Assembly: GCA_013178125.1 (NCBI GenBank) | Contig: JABLXJ010000011.1 | Location: forward strand, 20,163 to 84,162 | DNA: 64,000 nt | Source of the DNA: Bacillota bacterium | GTDB lineage: Bacteria > Bacillota > SHA-98 > Ch115 > JABLXJ01 | Direction of reading: 5' to 3' | Shown: positions 35,655 to 44,333 of the stretch, piece after piece | Layout: each line of letters begins with the position of its first letter | Numbering within the stretch: position 1 is the stretch's first letter | Made by a program: the position numbers and the translations under genes | The notes under the pieces: generated by a model | The model's input: only the letters and a program-made list of their open reading frames with translations | Told to the model about the DNA's origin: nothing | Database searches by the model: none

Positions 35655-35747
35655 TATTCATAGTCCTCCTCGATGTTTTACCTCAGTTTTATCTTAATGT
35701 TTTATGTTTTATAAGGTAGCCTTTGAAAATATAAGCTACTGGAATTG

Positions 35748-36785
35748 CTATTGGGATCGTGCGATCTCTATTAGCGCAACAATATTTTCAACGGGTACAT
35801 CGGCCGGAATGGCGCCCGCCGAACTTAAGATATACCCGCCACCGTCCCCCAGCATATGCATGACTTCTCTAGCCGTCTTTCGGACATCATCACTGCTCCC
35901 ATACCTCAACGTACTTTGGGCGCCGATACCACCAAAGAGGCAAATATCTTTTCCCCACCGCCTCTTTATTTCATACACATCCATACATTCGGGTTGCACG
36001 GGATTAATGACGTCCACCTCAAGCTCAACGATATCTTCGAATATTTCAAATACGTCCCCACATGTATGGATGAATACGGGGAGGCCCGCCTTGTGGACTT
36101 CCGCATACATCATCCGGAGTCTAGGTTTCAAATACCTGCACCAGTAAGTGGGCCCCATGATCAGGCCCTTCTGCTGTCCCCAGTCTTCCACGAAGCGTAT
36201 CCCGTCAATATTGAATCTGGAAAGCTCCCTGATTAGGGCGATATTGAACTCAAGGGCCATATCAAGCAGGTCATTTACGAAGGTAGCGTTTCCCCCAAAA
36301 TCGCAGAGCAGGTTCTCAAATCCGCGAACATGCCATGCTAGATCAAAAAGGCCGAGCAAGCTTACCACGACCATCCTGTCTTGGTGTGCTTGAATAAAGC
36401 TGGGTAGATGTTCAAACCGTTTAGGATCTCGCGGGTCTGGGAGTTTGAAGGTGCTAAGATCAGGTTCCTTCAAGGGGAAGTCAATGATGCCTCCCCAGTC
36501 TCCCATGTCACGCCACTGACCTTCCTTACGCCAGGTGACGCCGAATTCGTCGCGCACAAGGTCTGGATCCTCTGGGCGCGTAGTGGAGTCGCCCGAACTC
36601 GTCGAAGCTTCGGCGATGTCAACTCTAGCAAGATGATTACCAATGAAATCTTCTACGTCATGAATAGGTACTCCGTAGTACGCCGCGATTCTTCTTGCAG
36701 TAGCTCGGGTGAGGTCGATATGATACGGAATTATGTCAGAGGTCTCGTGTTTTATGGCTCGCTTCACCCTTTCCTTCGGGAGCAT
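35748..36785 (-). CDS. URO-D superfamily protein, third zinc ligand missing (copy 5)
   Basis: 345-residue URO-D-fold protein starting MLPKERVKRAIKHETSDIIP. ATG 36785 is chosen since AAGGAG stands eight bases before it; GTG 36794 overlaps that site. The His-x-Cys pair is present (H240, C242 in IHTCGDVFE), but the distal cysteine position is Ala (LSSAGAIPADVPVEN). It is paired with copy 6 downstream of the cluster D permeases. Loss of one ligand suggests a weaker or different metal site, or a non-methyltransferase role. Confidence 0.8.
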   Translation of the reverse strand: MLPKERVKRAIKHETSDIIPYHIDLTRATARRIAAYYGVPIHDVEDFIGNHLARVDIAEASTSSGDSTTRPEDPDLVRDEFGVTWRKEGQWRDMGDWGGIIDFPLKEPDLSTFKLPDPRDPKRFEHLPSFIQAHQDRMVVVSLLGLFDLAWHVRGFENLLCDFGGNATFVNDLLDMALEFNIALIRELSRFNIDGIRFVEDWGQQKGLIMGPTYWCRYLKPRLRMMYAEVHKAGLPVFIHTCGDVFEIFEDIVELEVDVINPVQPECMDVYEIKRRWGKDICLFGGIGAQSTLRYGSSDDVRKTAREVMHMLGDGGGYILSSAGAIPADVPVENIVALIEIARSQ

Positions 36786-36838
36786 TTTTCTCACTCCTTC
36801 CCATGAGCAAGTCTTACCTCGCCCGATTATACAATGAC

Positions 36839-37891
36839 TTAGAGTTTCGTGCCCTCGACAGCTTCAAAGAAGGCCAATATATTCTCCCAGGGTACGTCGG
36901 GTTCGAGTACGTGAGTCGGGGCAATCACATAACCTCCGCCAGCCCCCAGTATCTCAATAGCCTCTCTTACCTTAAACCTTACTTCATCCGGAGTCCCAAA
37001 AGGCATGGTAGTCTGAGTCCCAATCCCTCCCCAGAAGCTTAAATCCCTTCCATATCTCCTTTTCAAGTTCGCTATAGACATGCATTCAGGCTGGATCGGG
37101 TTGAGTATATTTACACCAATCTCGATAAGGTCGGGGATCACGGGTTCGATATATCCATCACTATGATAAGAGATAAAAACCCTGGGGTTAACCTTCTTGG
37201 CAGATTCAATGACTCTCAGAAGTCTGGGCTTAAACCATTCTCTCCACATTTTCGGGCTCATTAGCATTCCCCTCTGGGTCCCGATATCGTCACCGACCCT
37301 TATAATATCCACCCCCGACTCTGCATAGCGTCGAGCCATCTGACAACGTATCTCCGTGATTTTTTCAAGCAATACAGTCGCAAAATCCGGGTTAAAGGCT
37401 ATATCCTCAAAGAGCCTATCCATCCCTCTCATATGCCATGCTATTTCAAAGATAGTCCATTCCATGTAACCAATAACCGCGAGGCCCTGATTCTTATAGC
37501 GCTCAACCTCGGCATCGAGGTGAGCATGTCTATAATCCGCCATGATATCAGGGAAGGGGTATTCTTCAAGCTCTTTAACGGAACGCAACTTCGTCATCGG
37601 GTGTACAATATGGATGAAGTGATATTCCGATCCGGGAATCTGGCCTACTCCCCATTCACCGATCTCCCACCCCGGATTATTTGGCATCGGTGGAACTTCG
37701 TCGTAGTATTTACTAAAATCCGCGGTCTCCCTGGGAGGTTTGAAATAAACCTCTCGCATTTCCATATTAAAATAGGTCGCCGGATCATCCGAGCCGGTCT
37801 TTGCTTTGAAAATATCAAGAAGAGGGGGCGTGAACTTCGCCTCCTTTGGCATTTTCTTGACAGTCTCATGATTTAGCACGGATAAAACCAA
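36839..37891 (-). CDS. URO-D superfamily protein, variant metal site (copy 6)
   Basis: 350-residue URO-D-fold protein. Instead of His-x-Cys...Cys it has H243-S-D245 (YHSDGYIEPV) and Thr at the distal position (IAPTHVLEPDVPWEN). Its N-terminus lacks the SKERV start and the first 100 residues diverge, while EIAWHMRGMDRLFEDIAFNP and GGIGTQTTMPFGTPDEV are family-typical. The start is TTG 37891 close behind GGGAGGG; GTG 37879 is an alternative. It sits immediately after the cluster D permeases. It shares the His-Ser-Asp pattern with copy 2, so this may be a separate subfamily. Confidence 0.8.
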   Translation of the reverse strand: MVLSVLNHETVKKMPKEAKFTPPLLDIFKAKTGSDDPATYFNMEMREVYFKPPRETADFSKYYDEVPPMPNNPGWEIGEWGVGQIPGSEYHFIHIVHPMTKLRSVKELEEYPFPDIMADYRHAHLDAEVERYKNQGLAVIGYMEWTIFEIAWHMRGMDRLFEDIAFNPDFATVLLEKITEIRCQMARRYAESGVDIIRVGDDIGTQRGMLMSPKMWREWFKPRLLRVIESAKKVNPRVFISYHSDGYIEPVIPDLIEIGVNILNPIQPECMSIANLKRRYGRDLSFWGGIGTQTTMPFGTPDEVRFKVREAIEILGAGGGYVIAPTHVLEPDVPWENILAFFEAVEGTKL

Positions 37892-37923
37892 TTCCCTCCC
37901 AGTAATGGCCGTTCACCTCCATG

Positions 37924-38790
37924 TTAACCCTTAATAGCACCGGACATAATGCCTTCAACGAATTGCCTTTGAAAGGCAAGGAATAGAATAATTAGGATTG
38001 ACGCCCCGAGGAAGCTTCCCGCCAGAATCGGACCGTATTGAATTTCTCTGTGGAGGCCTACTAACTTGGTGAGAGCCAGCGGTACCGTGAACATTCGGTC
38101 CTCGCTAAGCACTATAAGAGGCCACATGAAATTGTTCCAGCTGCTCATAAATAATATCAAGCCTAAAACAGTCAGCGCTGGCCGGCTTACGGGCACAATT
38201 ATTCTATAATAAAGGCCAAAATCTGAGCACCCATCTATACGACCGGCATCAACAAGCTCATCTGGTATCGAATTCATGTACTGACGCATGAGGAATATAC
38301 CAAATGGGTTGGCAAGGAATGGGACGATGAGTGGATAATAAGTATTTGCCCAACCTAACTTGGCGGTAATAACAAACAATGGAACTACAATAGCCTGGAA
38401 AGGAAGCATCATGGTCGCTAGCATCAAGAAGAATAACGCATTACGCCCAGGAAAGCGATATTTAGAGAACCCGAAACCACCCATGGAGCAAAAAAGTAAT
38501 GTCAAGGCGGTATATGTAGAGGATACAATTGAGCTATTCAGGACTGCCCTTCCAAACTTGGTTACCTCTAGTAACGTTTTGTAATTGGTCAATTTGAAAC
38601 CCTCGCGAGGGAAAAAGGTGGGGTGCACAGAAAATATTTCGCTTGTATCTTTGAAAGAGCCGAGAAACATAAAGAGAAAGGGGTAGAGGAAGATTATACA
38701 ACCCAGGATAAGCACCGCGTGTAGAGCAATTTTTGTTGCCAGGCTTTTGACTCGGTCTACCCGATTATATCCTGTCCTTATCGTCATCAT
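37924..38790 (-). CDS. Sugar ABC transporter permease (MalG type)
   Basis: 288-residue permease with an N-terminal helix ALHAVLILGCIIFLYPFLFM, the EAA loop PDELVDAGRIDGCSDFGLYY (a variant with Gly for the second Ala) and the C-terminus RQFVEGIMSGAIKG. ATG 38790 is preferred to ATG 38808 since GGAGGAG lies nine bases upstream. It partners with the 38827 product. No ATPase is nearby. Confidence 0.91.
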   Translation of the reverse strand: MMTIRTGYNRVDRVKSLATKIALHAVLILGCIIFLYPFLFMFLGSFKDTSEIFSVHPTFFPREGFKLTNYKTLLEVTKFGRAVLNSSIVSSTYTALTLLFCSMGGFGFSKYRFPGRNALFFLMLATMMLPFQAIVVPLFVITAKLGWANTYYPLIVPFLANPFGIFLMRQYMNSIPDELVDAGRIDGCSDFGLYYRIIVPVSRPALTVLGLILFMSSWNNFMWPLIVLSEDRMFTVPLALTKLVGLHREIQYGPILAGSFLGASILIILFLAFQRQFVEGIMSGAIKG

Positions 38791-38826
38791 GATTGCTAGC
38801 TCCTCCATTTTGGCTCTTTGATTGCC

Positions 38827-39714
38827 TCAGCCTCGCTCTTGAAATAGGATGAATTGAAGATAGCTTAAGAGAAAAACCAAGAACGATATGACAATCGCTA
38901 TGCTCGAAGCATAACCGAACTTGAAATAGTTGAATGCGACATAGTAAAGATAGAGAGTGAGGGGAGTGGAAGAATAATTGGGTCCTCCACCAGTCAGGAC
39001 GTAAGGTTCGTCAAAAAGCACGCTGAACGTTCCTATAGTTGACATAATTAGACAAAAAAGTATAGTCGGTTTCATCAAGGGAATAGTTATGCGAAAGAAT
39101 GACTGAGTTGTCGTTGCGCCGTCTATGCTCGCGGCTTCGTAAACATCGGGAGGGATCGTCTGTAAACCAGATAACATCAATATCATATTATACCCAACCC
39201 ATTTCCACGTAACTACAATTATGATCGCCGCCTTTGACCAATCCGTGGATAACAGCCACGGAAACCTTGGCAGCCCGATTGTAGCTAGAATGGTATTTAT
39301 GATGCCGAATTCTTGGTCAAAGAATATGGAGAATACAATGGCCACGACTATTGACGCCGTAACATAAGGGAGTAAGTAAATAGTGCGAAATATTGACCTT
39401 GCAACTACGAATTTTGAATTAAAGACAAATGCTAGGATAAGTGCCAGAAAGGTCATTAATGGTACATTGCCTAGGAATATATAAACGGTATTCCAAAGAC
39501 TCCTCAAGAAGATAGGGTCCTGAAATAGGTACTGGTAATTTGATAACCCAACATATTGCCATTTTCCAAGGCCAACCGATTTTTGTACACTCAATCGCAA
39601 GGAATAGAGTATCGGGTATAGCCAAAAGGTAGCGAAGAGAATATAGAAGGGTGCGATGAACATATAGCCAGCTCGATGGCGCCATAAGGTTTTGATTATC
39701 GAGGATTTAGCCAT
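38827..39714 (-). CDS. Sugar ABC transporter permease (MalF type)
   Basis: 295-residue permease. Membrane helices begin at YMFIAPFYILFATFWLYPIL. The EAA loop is PPDVYEAASIDGATTTQSFF. Codon usage here is visibly more A/T-rich than in clusters C and E. It lies between the binding-protein gene (39812) and the second permease (37924), in one minus-strand operon. Confidence 0.92.
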   Translation of the reverse strand: MAKSSIIKTLWRHRAGYMFIAPFYILFATFWLYPILYSLRLSVQKSVGLGKWQYVGLSNYQYLFQDPIFLRSLWNTVYIFLGNVPLMTFLALILAFVFNSKFVVARSIFRTIYLLPYVTASIVVAIVFSIFFDQEFGIINTILATIGLPRFPWLLSTDWSKAAIIIVVTWKWVGYNMILMLSGLQTIPPDVYEAASIDGATTTQSFFRITIPLMKPTILFCLIMSTIGTFSVLFDEPYVLTGGGPNYSSTPLTLYLYYVAFNYFKFGYASSIAIVISFLVFLLSYLQFILFQERG

Positions 39715-39741
39715 GACCTAACCATGTCCCCCTTATCGAGA

Positions 39742-39772
39742 GGGGAGGGCCACCCATAGGTGTCCTCTCCCC
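39742..39772 (-). terminator. GC-rich hairpin between binding-protein and permease genes
   Basis: GGGGAGGGCCACC and GGTGTCCTCTCCCC form an imperfect stem of about 13 bp around a four- to five-base loop. It is placed exactly like the hairpins at 7658, 13849 and 49070, after the binding-protein gene and before its permeases. Confidence 0.45.
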
Positions 39773-39811
39773 ATCTTATGCCGCGGTTCGGCAGGTTGAT
39801 TTGTCTTTCGT

Positions 39812-41128
39812 CTACTTGTATTGCTTGGCTATATTATTTAGTCGCTCAATGAGCTTGCTAATAGCTTGATCGACAGGTTCTTTCTCGATCATAACGTCGC
39901 CCATAGTCTCGGTGGCCGCCAATATCCCTTCTAGATACGCCGGCGGTCGATAATAGGCAACTGGCACTGATGCCTGGAGATCGGCAAACAGCTTGTTTAT
40001 CTTTTGAGGTCCAAACAAGGGTTCGGTATGATTTAACACTTGCGGATCCTTCAATGCGGGTAAATATGCCGGGAATGTACCATAGGCTGCCTGGACTCGC
40101 TGTCCCTCCACCGTGGCTACAGCGTGTTCGATAAAGGCCCATGCGGCATCAACATTCTTGGAGAGTGGACTAATCCCAAGATTGGACCCACCTAGATTAC
40201 TCGTCCTGACCCCATTAGATCCGAAGCTCGGTAAAGGTGCGATTCTCCATTCTCCATATCCGCCGTCCCCAGCTTTGATGTAGGACTTATATACGTTAAC
40301 CATCCAGGCTGCCCCTACGTATGTCACTATACGTCCATCGCGCATGGCGCTCCAGAATGCTGGGGTCCAGCCGTTAACATAGCTAGTAGCCCCGGGGTTA
40401 TAGGTGATCCCGGAATCAAACATATTCTTCAGCAGTGTCAAGGTTTTTTTCGTCTTTTCCCGATCCAGAGTTACATCCCCTGCACGATTGAATACACTGT
40501 TCTCGAGCTGTCTGAACAAGGCTTCTATCCAATATGTGTCACCAGTGGTAATTAGAGAAGTTATTGCGTAATTCCCTTTGGCCCGGAATTTCTTGCCTAC
40601 AGCTATGTAATCATTCCATGTTTCCGGAACATTCAAGCCACATTGCTTGAAGATATCTTGCCGGTAATACAAACCTACAGGACCCACGTCCCACGGTACT
40701 GCATACATCCTTCCCGCATCGTCTGCGATCTCGGCCATCTTGTATGCGACGAATTTATCCTTAAGCGGCTTCATACGGTCAGTGATGTCAAGCAATACAC
40801 CTTTCTTTATATAATTTTGAACATGGACACCATCAATGCCTATGACGTCTGGTGCTCCGGAACCCGCGGTTGAAGCTGCAAGAAACTTTTGAACTATGGG
40901 ATCACCTGCGGTAATAGCAATAATCTTTACATTCACGTTCGGATACTTGGCATGGAAGCTGGGTAGGGTTGTCTCAAGCGACTCAACCGCCCCAGGCCAG
41001 GCCCACACCGTGATTTGCCCGCCTATATCTTTAGCCATGATAGACCCTGTAAAGCAAATCGAGATAGCGACTAAAATAAGGATACACGCCGCGAACAGAT
41101 TGATTTTCCCGATAATCAGGCGCCGCAT
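39812..41128 (-). CDS. Extracellular sugar-binding protein of an ABC importer (SBP family 1)
   Basis: 438-residue MalE-type binding protein. The Sec signal peptide INLFAACILILVAISICFTG carries cysteines but no LxxC-type lipobox with a following cleavage context. The mature part starts near AKDIGGQITVWAWPG; VPWDVGPVGLYYRQDIFKQC and LGGSNLGISPLSKNVDAAW are family-like. ATG 41128 is preferred over ATG 41146 because GAGGAGG stands nine bases upstream. It supplies the 38827/37924 permeases. Sugar unknown. Confidence 0.92.
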   Translation of the reverse strand: MRRLIIGKINLFAACILILVAISICFTGSIMAKDIGGQITVWAWPGAVESLETTLPSFHAKYPNVNVKIIAITAGDPIVQKFLAASTAGSGAPDVIGIDGVHVQNYIKKGVLLDITDRMKPLKDKFVAYKMAEIADDAGRMYAVPWDVGPVGLYYRQDIFKQCGLNVPETWNDYIAVGKKFRAKGNYAITSLITTGDTYWIEALFRQLENSVFNRAGDVTLDREKTKKTLTLLKNMFDSGITYNPGATSYVNGWTPAFWSAMRDGRIVTYVGAAWMVNVYKSYIKAGDGGYGEWRIAPLPSFGSNGVRTSNLGGSNLGISPLSKNVDAAWAFIEHAVATVEGQRVQAAYGTFPAYLPALKDPQVLNHTEPLFGPQKINKLFADLQASVPVAYYRPPAYLEGILAATETMGDVMIEKEPVDQAISKLIERLNNIAKQYK

Positions 41129-41297
41129 AATAACCTGCCTCCTCATAGTTTTTGTTCTCTATGCTTTTGTGATCGAGTACTACCGGACAAAGCAAAGCTA
41201 TCGAGGCGTAAACATTGCCTAGCATATCTGTCGCTTACTTCTTCATTATCACTTCACTCTCCTCGTGGCCTTAGCTTAGGTCTTAATAAGCTAAAGG

Positions 41298-42578
41298 TCA
41301 AGCCTCTTTTGACATAGCCATGATCGGCGAGATTATGCCCTGGTCCAGGCTAGAATTCCCTGTCCCAAGGATGCGCTTTAACACAAGCGCGCCGGCCCCG
41401 ATGGGAGATGAATCCCTTCCCAACCGGGCAAGTTCAATCCTTATTGCTCTCTTTGAAACTCCGAATACATGTTGACTACATGACCTCCGCGCCCCTTCTA
41501 GCAGTAGTTCACCTCCTTCATAGATTGTATTCCCCCCTAGAATTACGCACTCTGGATCCAGCTCATTCACGGCACTGGCTATGCCCAGGCCGAGATAATG
41601 TGCGAGTTTGTCTATGCTGGACCTGGCGACCTCATCGCCGGAACGCGCAGCTTCAAATATGATTTGCGATGTGATCATTCGAACATCCCCTCCAGCCATA
41701 GATAAAACCTTCGTTTGCGTGCCCGCCAGGACGCGGTTACGGACGTCGGCTACCAGGGCCGTCCCTCCAGTGACGGTTTCCAGGCACCCGCTATTGCCAC
41801 ACCGGCACCTCTTTTGAGGATCTCCCATCGGTGAATGCCCGACCTCTCCGGCGCTTCCATTGGCACCCCTGTAGATTTCGCCGTTTATGATTATGGCGGC
41901 TCCAAGCCCCTCATCCATATTGAAGACGACCACATGGCGGAGCCCTTTCCCGGCCCCGAACCAGAGCTCACCCAGGGCCATAGCCTTTACATCGTTATCC
42001 ACCATAACCGGCACGCCGAATTCGTTTTCAAGAGTCTGCTTCACGTTGACGTTCTCCCAGCCGAGGTTCGGAGAGAAGATAGCCACACCGTTTACGGAAT
42101 CCACCAGCCCGGTTATCCCGACCCCTATTCCTCTGATGCTTCTTGTGCCTATACCTGCAGACTTCAAGGCCTTCCGTATTAACCTTACAACTCTTTTCAT
42201 ACTGAGCCCCGCTGAAGAGTTAGGGGCATCCTCCAGGGGAGCTGGGTCTTCGGCCACACGCGATAAGATATTTCCCCTTGCATCCATTACGAGGGATACA
42301 AGCTCGTCGCTGAGTAACACCCCAACCATAAGAAACGCCGGGAGATTCAGCTCGAGTAGAAGGGGCTTCCTCCCGCCTGTAGATTCGCCCAGGTTTGACT
42401 CTTTTACGTACTCCCTATCCAGGAAGCTATTGACGATATCAGTAATTGTGGAGGGGTTAAGGCCGGTTATCCTGGCCAGGTCGGCCCGGGATATTGGTCC
42501 TAGATTCCTGATGGAATTGAGTACAACTAATTCGTTGATATTCTTGATTAGATTTAAGTCGCCGGTGATTCTTTTCAC
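41298..42578 (-). CDS. ROK family transcriptional regulator (XylR/NagC-like)
   Basis: 426-residue sugar-responsive regulator. HTH region NELVVLNSIRNLGPISRADL with LNPSTITDIVNSFL, then a ROK domain with GIGVGITGLVDS, VMVDNDVKAMALGELW and zinc motif CRCGNSGCLE. GTG 42578 is chosen, with AAGAAAGGG ahead; the frame is open from 42635. It heads cluster D and is divergent from the aldolase gene at 43252. A TTAGCTTA/TAAGCTAA hairpin (41269-41297) follows its stop. Likely represses the cluster D importer. Confidence 0.9.
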   Translation of the reverse strand: MKRITGDLNLIKNINELVVLNSIRNLGPISRADLARITGLNPSTITDIVNSFLDREYVKESNLGESTGGRKPLLLELNLPAFLMVGVLLSDELVSLVMDARGNILSRVAEDPAPLEDAPNSSAGLSMKRVVRLIRKALKSAGIGTRSIRGIGVGITGLVDSVNGVAIFSPNLGWENVNVKQTLENEFGVPVMVDNDVKAMALGELWFGAGKGLRHVVVFNMDEGLGAAIIINGEIYRGANGSAGEVGHSPMGDPQKRCRCGNSGCLETVTGGTALVADVRNRVLAGTQTKVLSMAGGDVRMITSQIIFEAARSGDEVARSSIDKLAHYLGLGIASAVNELDPECVILGGNTIYEGGELLLEGARRSCSQHVFGVSKRAIRIELARLGRDSSPIGAGALVLKRILGTGNSSLDQGIISPIMAMSKEA

Positions 42579-42942
42579 GCTTTTTCCCTTTCTTAAACCA
42601 CGAAATTGTATGACTTGAAAACTCGCTTTGAACAAACAGATTTATCTACAAACTATATGGAATATATTGAGACTTAATTTCCAGAGACAATAATTTATTA
42701 TATTGGCCTATGCTTATATTAATTACCTTCTACGCGGATTTAAGCATCGAGGAAAACAATATAACTTTATTGTCGCTTCCAATAAACTTTATTAATATAA
42801 TTTGACAAGCGATCCGAAAATCCTTCTTCCTCGGGATATAAGTTTCTAATTTTTTTGCCACGCATAAGTTCCGGGATAAGAGAGTATCTAATATCAGCTT
42901 CATCCGCCGTACATGATGTCTGCCATCAGCATCGTCCATCAG

Positions 42943-42969
42943 GGACAGTGCTAGCTATTAGCACTGTCC
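42943..42969 (+). terminator. Perfect 11-bp hairpin in divergent region
   Basis: GGACAGTGCTA and TAGCACTGTCC enclose a five-base loop. A near copy of one arm (GGAACAGTGCT) recurs just downstream at about 42974. No T run, so function as terminator is doubtful; it may be a structured leader or repeat. Confidence 0.4.
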
Positions 42970-43096
42970 GCCGGGAACAGTGCTGGCCATCAGCATCATT
43001 ACCCATCCCAAGGGTTGCGCGTGCTAAGAGTATTTTGGGGCATGGGATGGGCGGCGTGTTTTTATGGTTCGTATGAAAGGAATTTGAGATGTCGCG

Positions 43097-43138
43097 TCGA
43101 AATGTTATTACTGGAACAGCAGATATGTAATTACATAG
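43097..43138 (+). promoter_or_regulatory. Shared upstream element, copy 1 (aldolase gene)
   Basis: TCGAAATGTTATTACTG (43097-43113) followed at a fixed distance by the perfect palindrome ATGTAATTACAT (43125-43136). The same two blocks at the same 28-base spacing recur before the GntR-fusion gene (44251-44292). The GTAATTAC core fits the loose GT..AC pattern of GntR family operators. Confidence 0.65.
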
Positions 43139-43251
43139 CCACGTGACACTTCAAATCAAATGTGGTCATGGGGCGACATAGGGATTGAATTGCATGCAGC
43201 TCGCGCCGGACGACTGCAGACACCGGGTCAGTAGGATGGGAGGCATATATA

Positions 43252-44211
43252 TTGAGCGATATCGCGCTTAGAGGCACTGCGCTTAGCGATGCAACACTCA
43301 GCGATACGACACCCAGGGATATCACACTCAGGGAACTGCTCTACGCGGCGGATAGAGGCGGCTATGCCATACCCGCGTTCAATTATTCTGATATCTGGGA
43401 CCTCCTGGCGATTGTCAGGGCGGCGGAGCGGGAGAAGGCCCCTGTTATCCTGGCCTCGAATCCGCTCGTCGTGGGGCAGATCGGGGCCGAGCTGGTGGGC
43501 CCCCTGGGAAAGGCTGTTGAGGATACGGCGGCGGTGCCGGTCATACACCACCTTGATCATTCAGAAACGGTAGAGCTGTGCCTGAAGGCTATCGATGTCG
43601 GGTTTAAGTCGGTGATGATAGACGCGTCAAAGCAACCACTCGAGAAGAATATCCGCACGACCCGAAGGGTTGCTGACTATGCCCACCAGCGCGGGGTGAG
43701 CGTTGAAGGAGAGCTTGGCCGGATCAAGGGCCGGGGATTTGAAGGCGGATCCGGAGATGAGGATTTTCTCATCAGGGTTGACGAGGCCGTGAGGTTCGTC
43801 GAGGAAACCCGCGTTGATTCCCTGGCCGTCGGCATCGGAACCGCCCATGGGTTCTACAAGGGCAAACCGGAGATCAACTTCAAGCGCCTCGATGAGGTTA
43901 ACAGGGCTGTCTCAATCCCGCTCGTTCTTCATGGCGGTACAGGCATACCTGCGGAGGATGTCAGGGAGGCAATCAGGCTGGGGATAAACAAGGTCAATGT
44001 GGGGACCATGATCCATTCGACGTACATGAACGCTATGCGCGAGGAGCTGGTGCGAAGAGGACCCAGCCCGTACACGCTCGATGTCGTGAAGCCGGTGCTC
44101 GAGAAGATAACAGACGTTGTGGCGGAGTGGATAAGGGTTTGCATGGCCAGCGGGCGAGCGGCGGGGCTATCTCGACCGAAGGTAGCCCGGAAGGCGAACT
44201 TGGAATATTAA
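43252..44211 (+). CDS. Class II fructose/tagatose-bisphosphate aldolase family protein
   Basis: 319-residue zinc aldolase. Active-site landmarks: VIHHLDHSETVELCLKAIDV (Asp and zinc His), VEGELGRIKG, GTAHGFYKGKPEINFKRL (zinc His) and VLHGGTGIPAEDVREAIRLG (zinc His), so all ligands are present. TTG 43252 is the start, with GGGAGG eight bases upstream. The N-terminus has an unusual ALSDATLSDTTPRDIT stretch encoded by roughly 15-base imperfect tandem repeats. It splits a ketose bisphosphate to triose phosphates and likely acts after the PfkB kinase at 52447. It shares an upstream element with the regulator gene that follows. Confidence 0.92.
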   Translation: MSDIALRGTALSDATLSDTTPRDITLRELLYAADRGGYAIPAFNYSDIWDLLAIVRAAEREKAPVILASNPLVVGQIGAELVGPLGKAVEDTAAVPVIHHLDHSETVELCLKAIDVGFKSVMIDASKQPLEKNIRTTRRVADYAHQRGVSVEGELGRIKGRGFEGGSGDEDFLIRVDEAVRFVEETRVDSLAVGIGTAHGFYKGKPEINFKRLDEVNRAVSIPLVLHGGTGIPAEDVREAIRLGINKVNVGTMIHSTYMNAMREELVRRGPSPYTLDVVKPVLEKITDVVAEWIRVCMASGRAAGLSRPKVARKANLEY

Positions 44212-44250
44212 TATTCGTCTGGCCCGGCAGAAGGAATTTAACCGAGTTTG

Positions 44251-44292
44251 TCGAAATGTTATTACTGTAGATGAAAAGATGTAATGACATAT
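44251..44292 (+). promoter_or_regulatory. Shared upstream element, copy 2 (GntR-fusion gene)
   Basis: TCGAAATGTTATTACTG (44251-44267) is identical to copy 1, and ATGTAATGACAT (44279-44290) differs from the palindrome by one base. Since the apparent ATG 44271 falls inside this element, the coding start of the regulator is probably further downstream. A weaker ATGTAATG is also present at 46153 before the dehydrogenase gene. Confidence 0.65.
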
Positions 44293-44333
44293 GCTATGTA
44301 TTCTGTGTATTAAGAGACAGGAGCCGGATTCGC

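Larger units (their letters stand above)
42579..43251. other. Divergent intergenic region with hairpins and repeats
   Basis: About 670 bases between divergent genes. 42640-42870 is strongly A/T-rich and should hold the ROK promoter. 42920-43051 carries several inverted and direct repeats: GCCATCAGCATC twice (42922 and 42986), an 11-bp hairpin (42943-42969) and a 9-bp stem CCCATCCCA/TGGGATGGG (43002-43051). A shared regulatory element follows at 43097-43138. A 69-codon minus-strand frame at 42730-42939 has no coding character. Confidence 0.5.
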
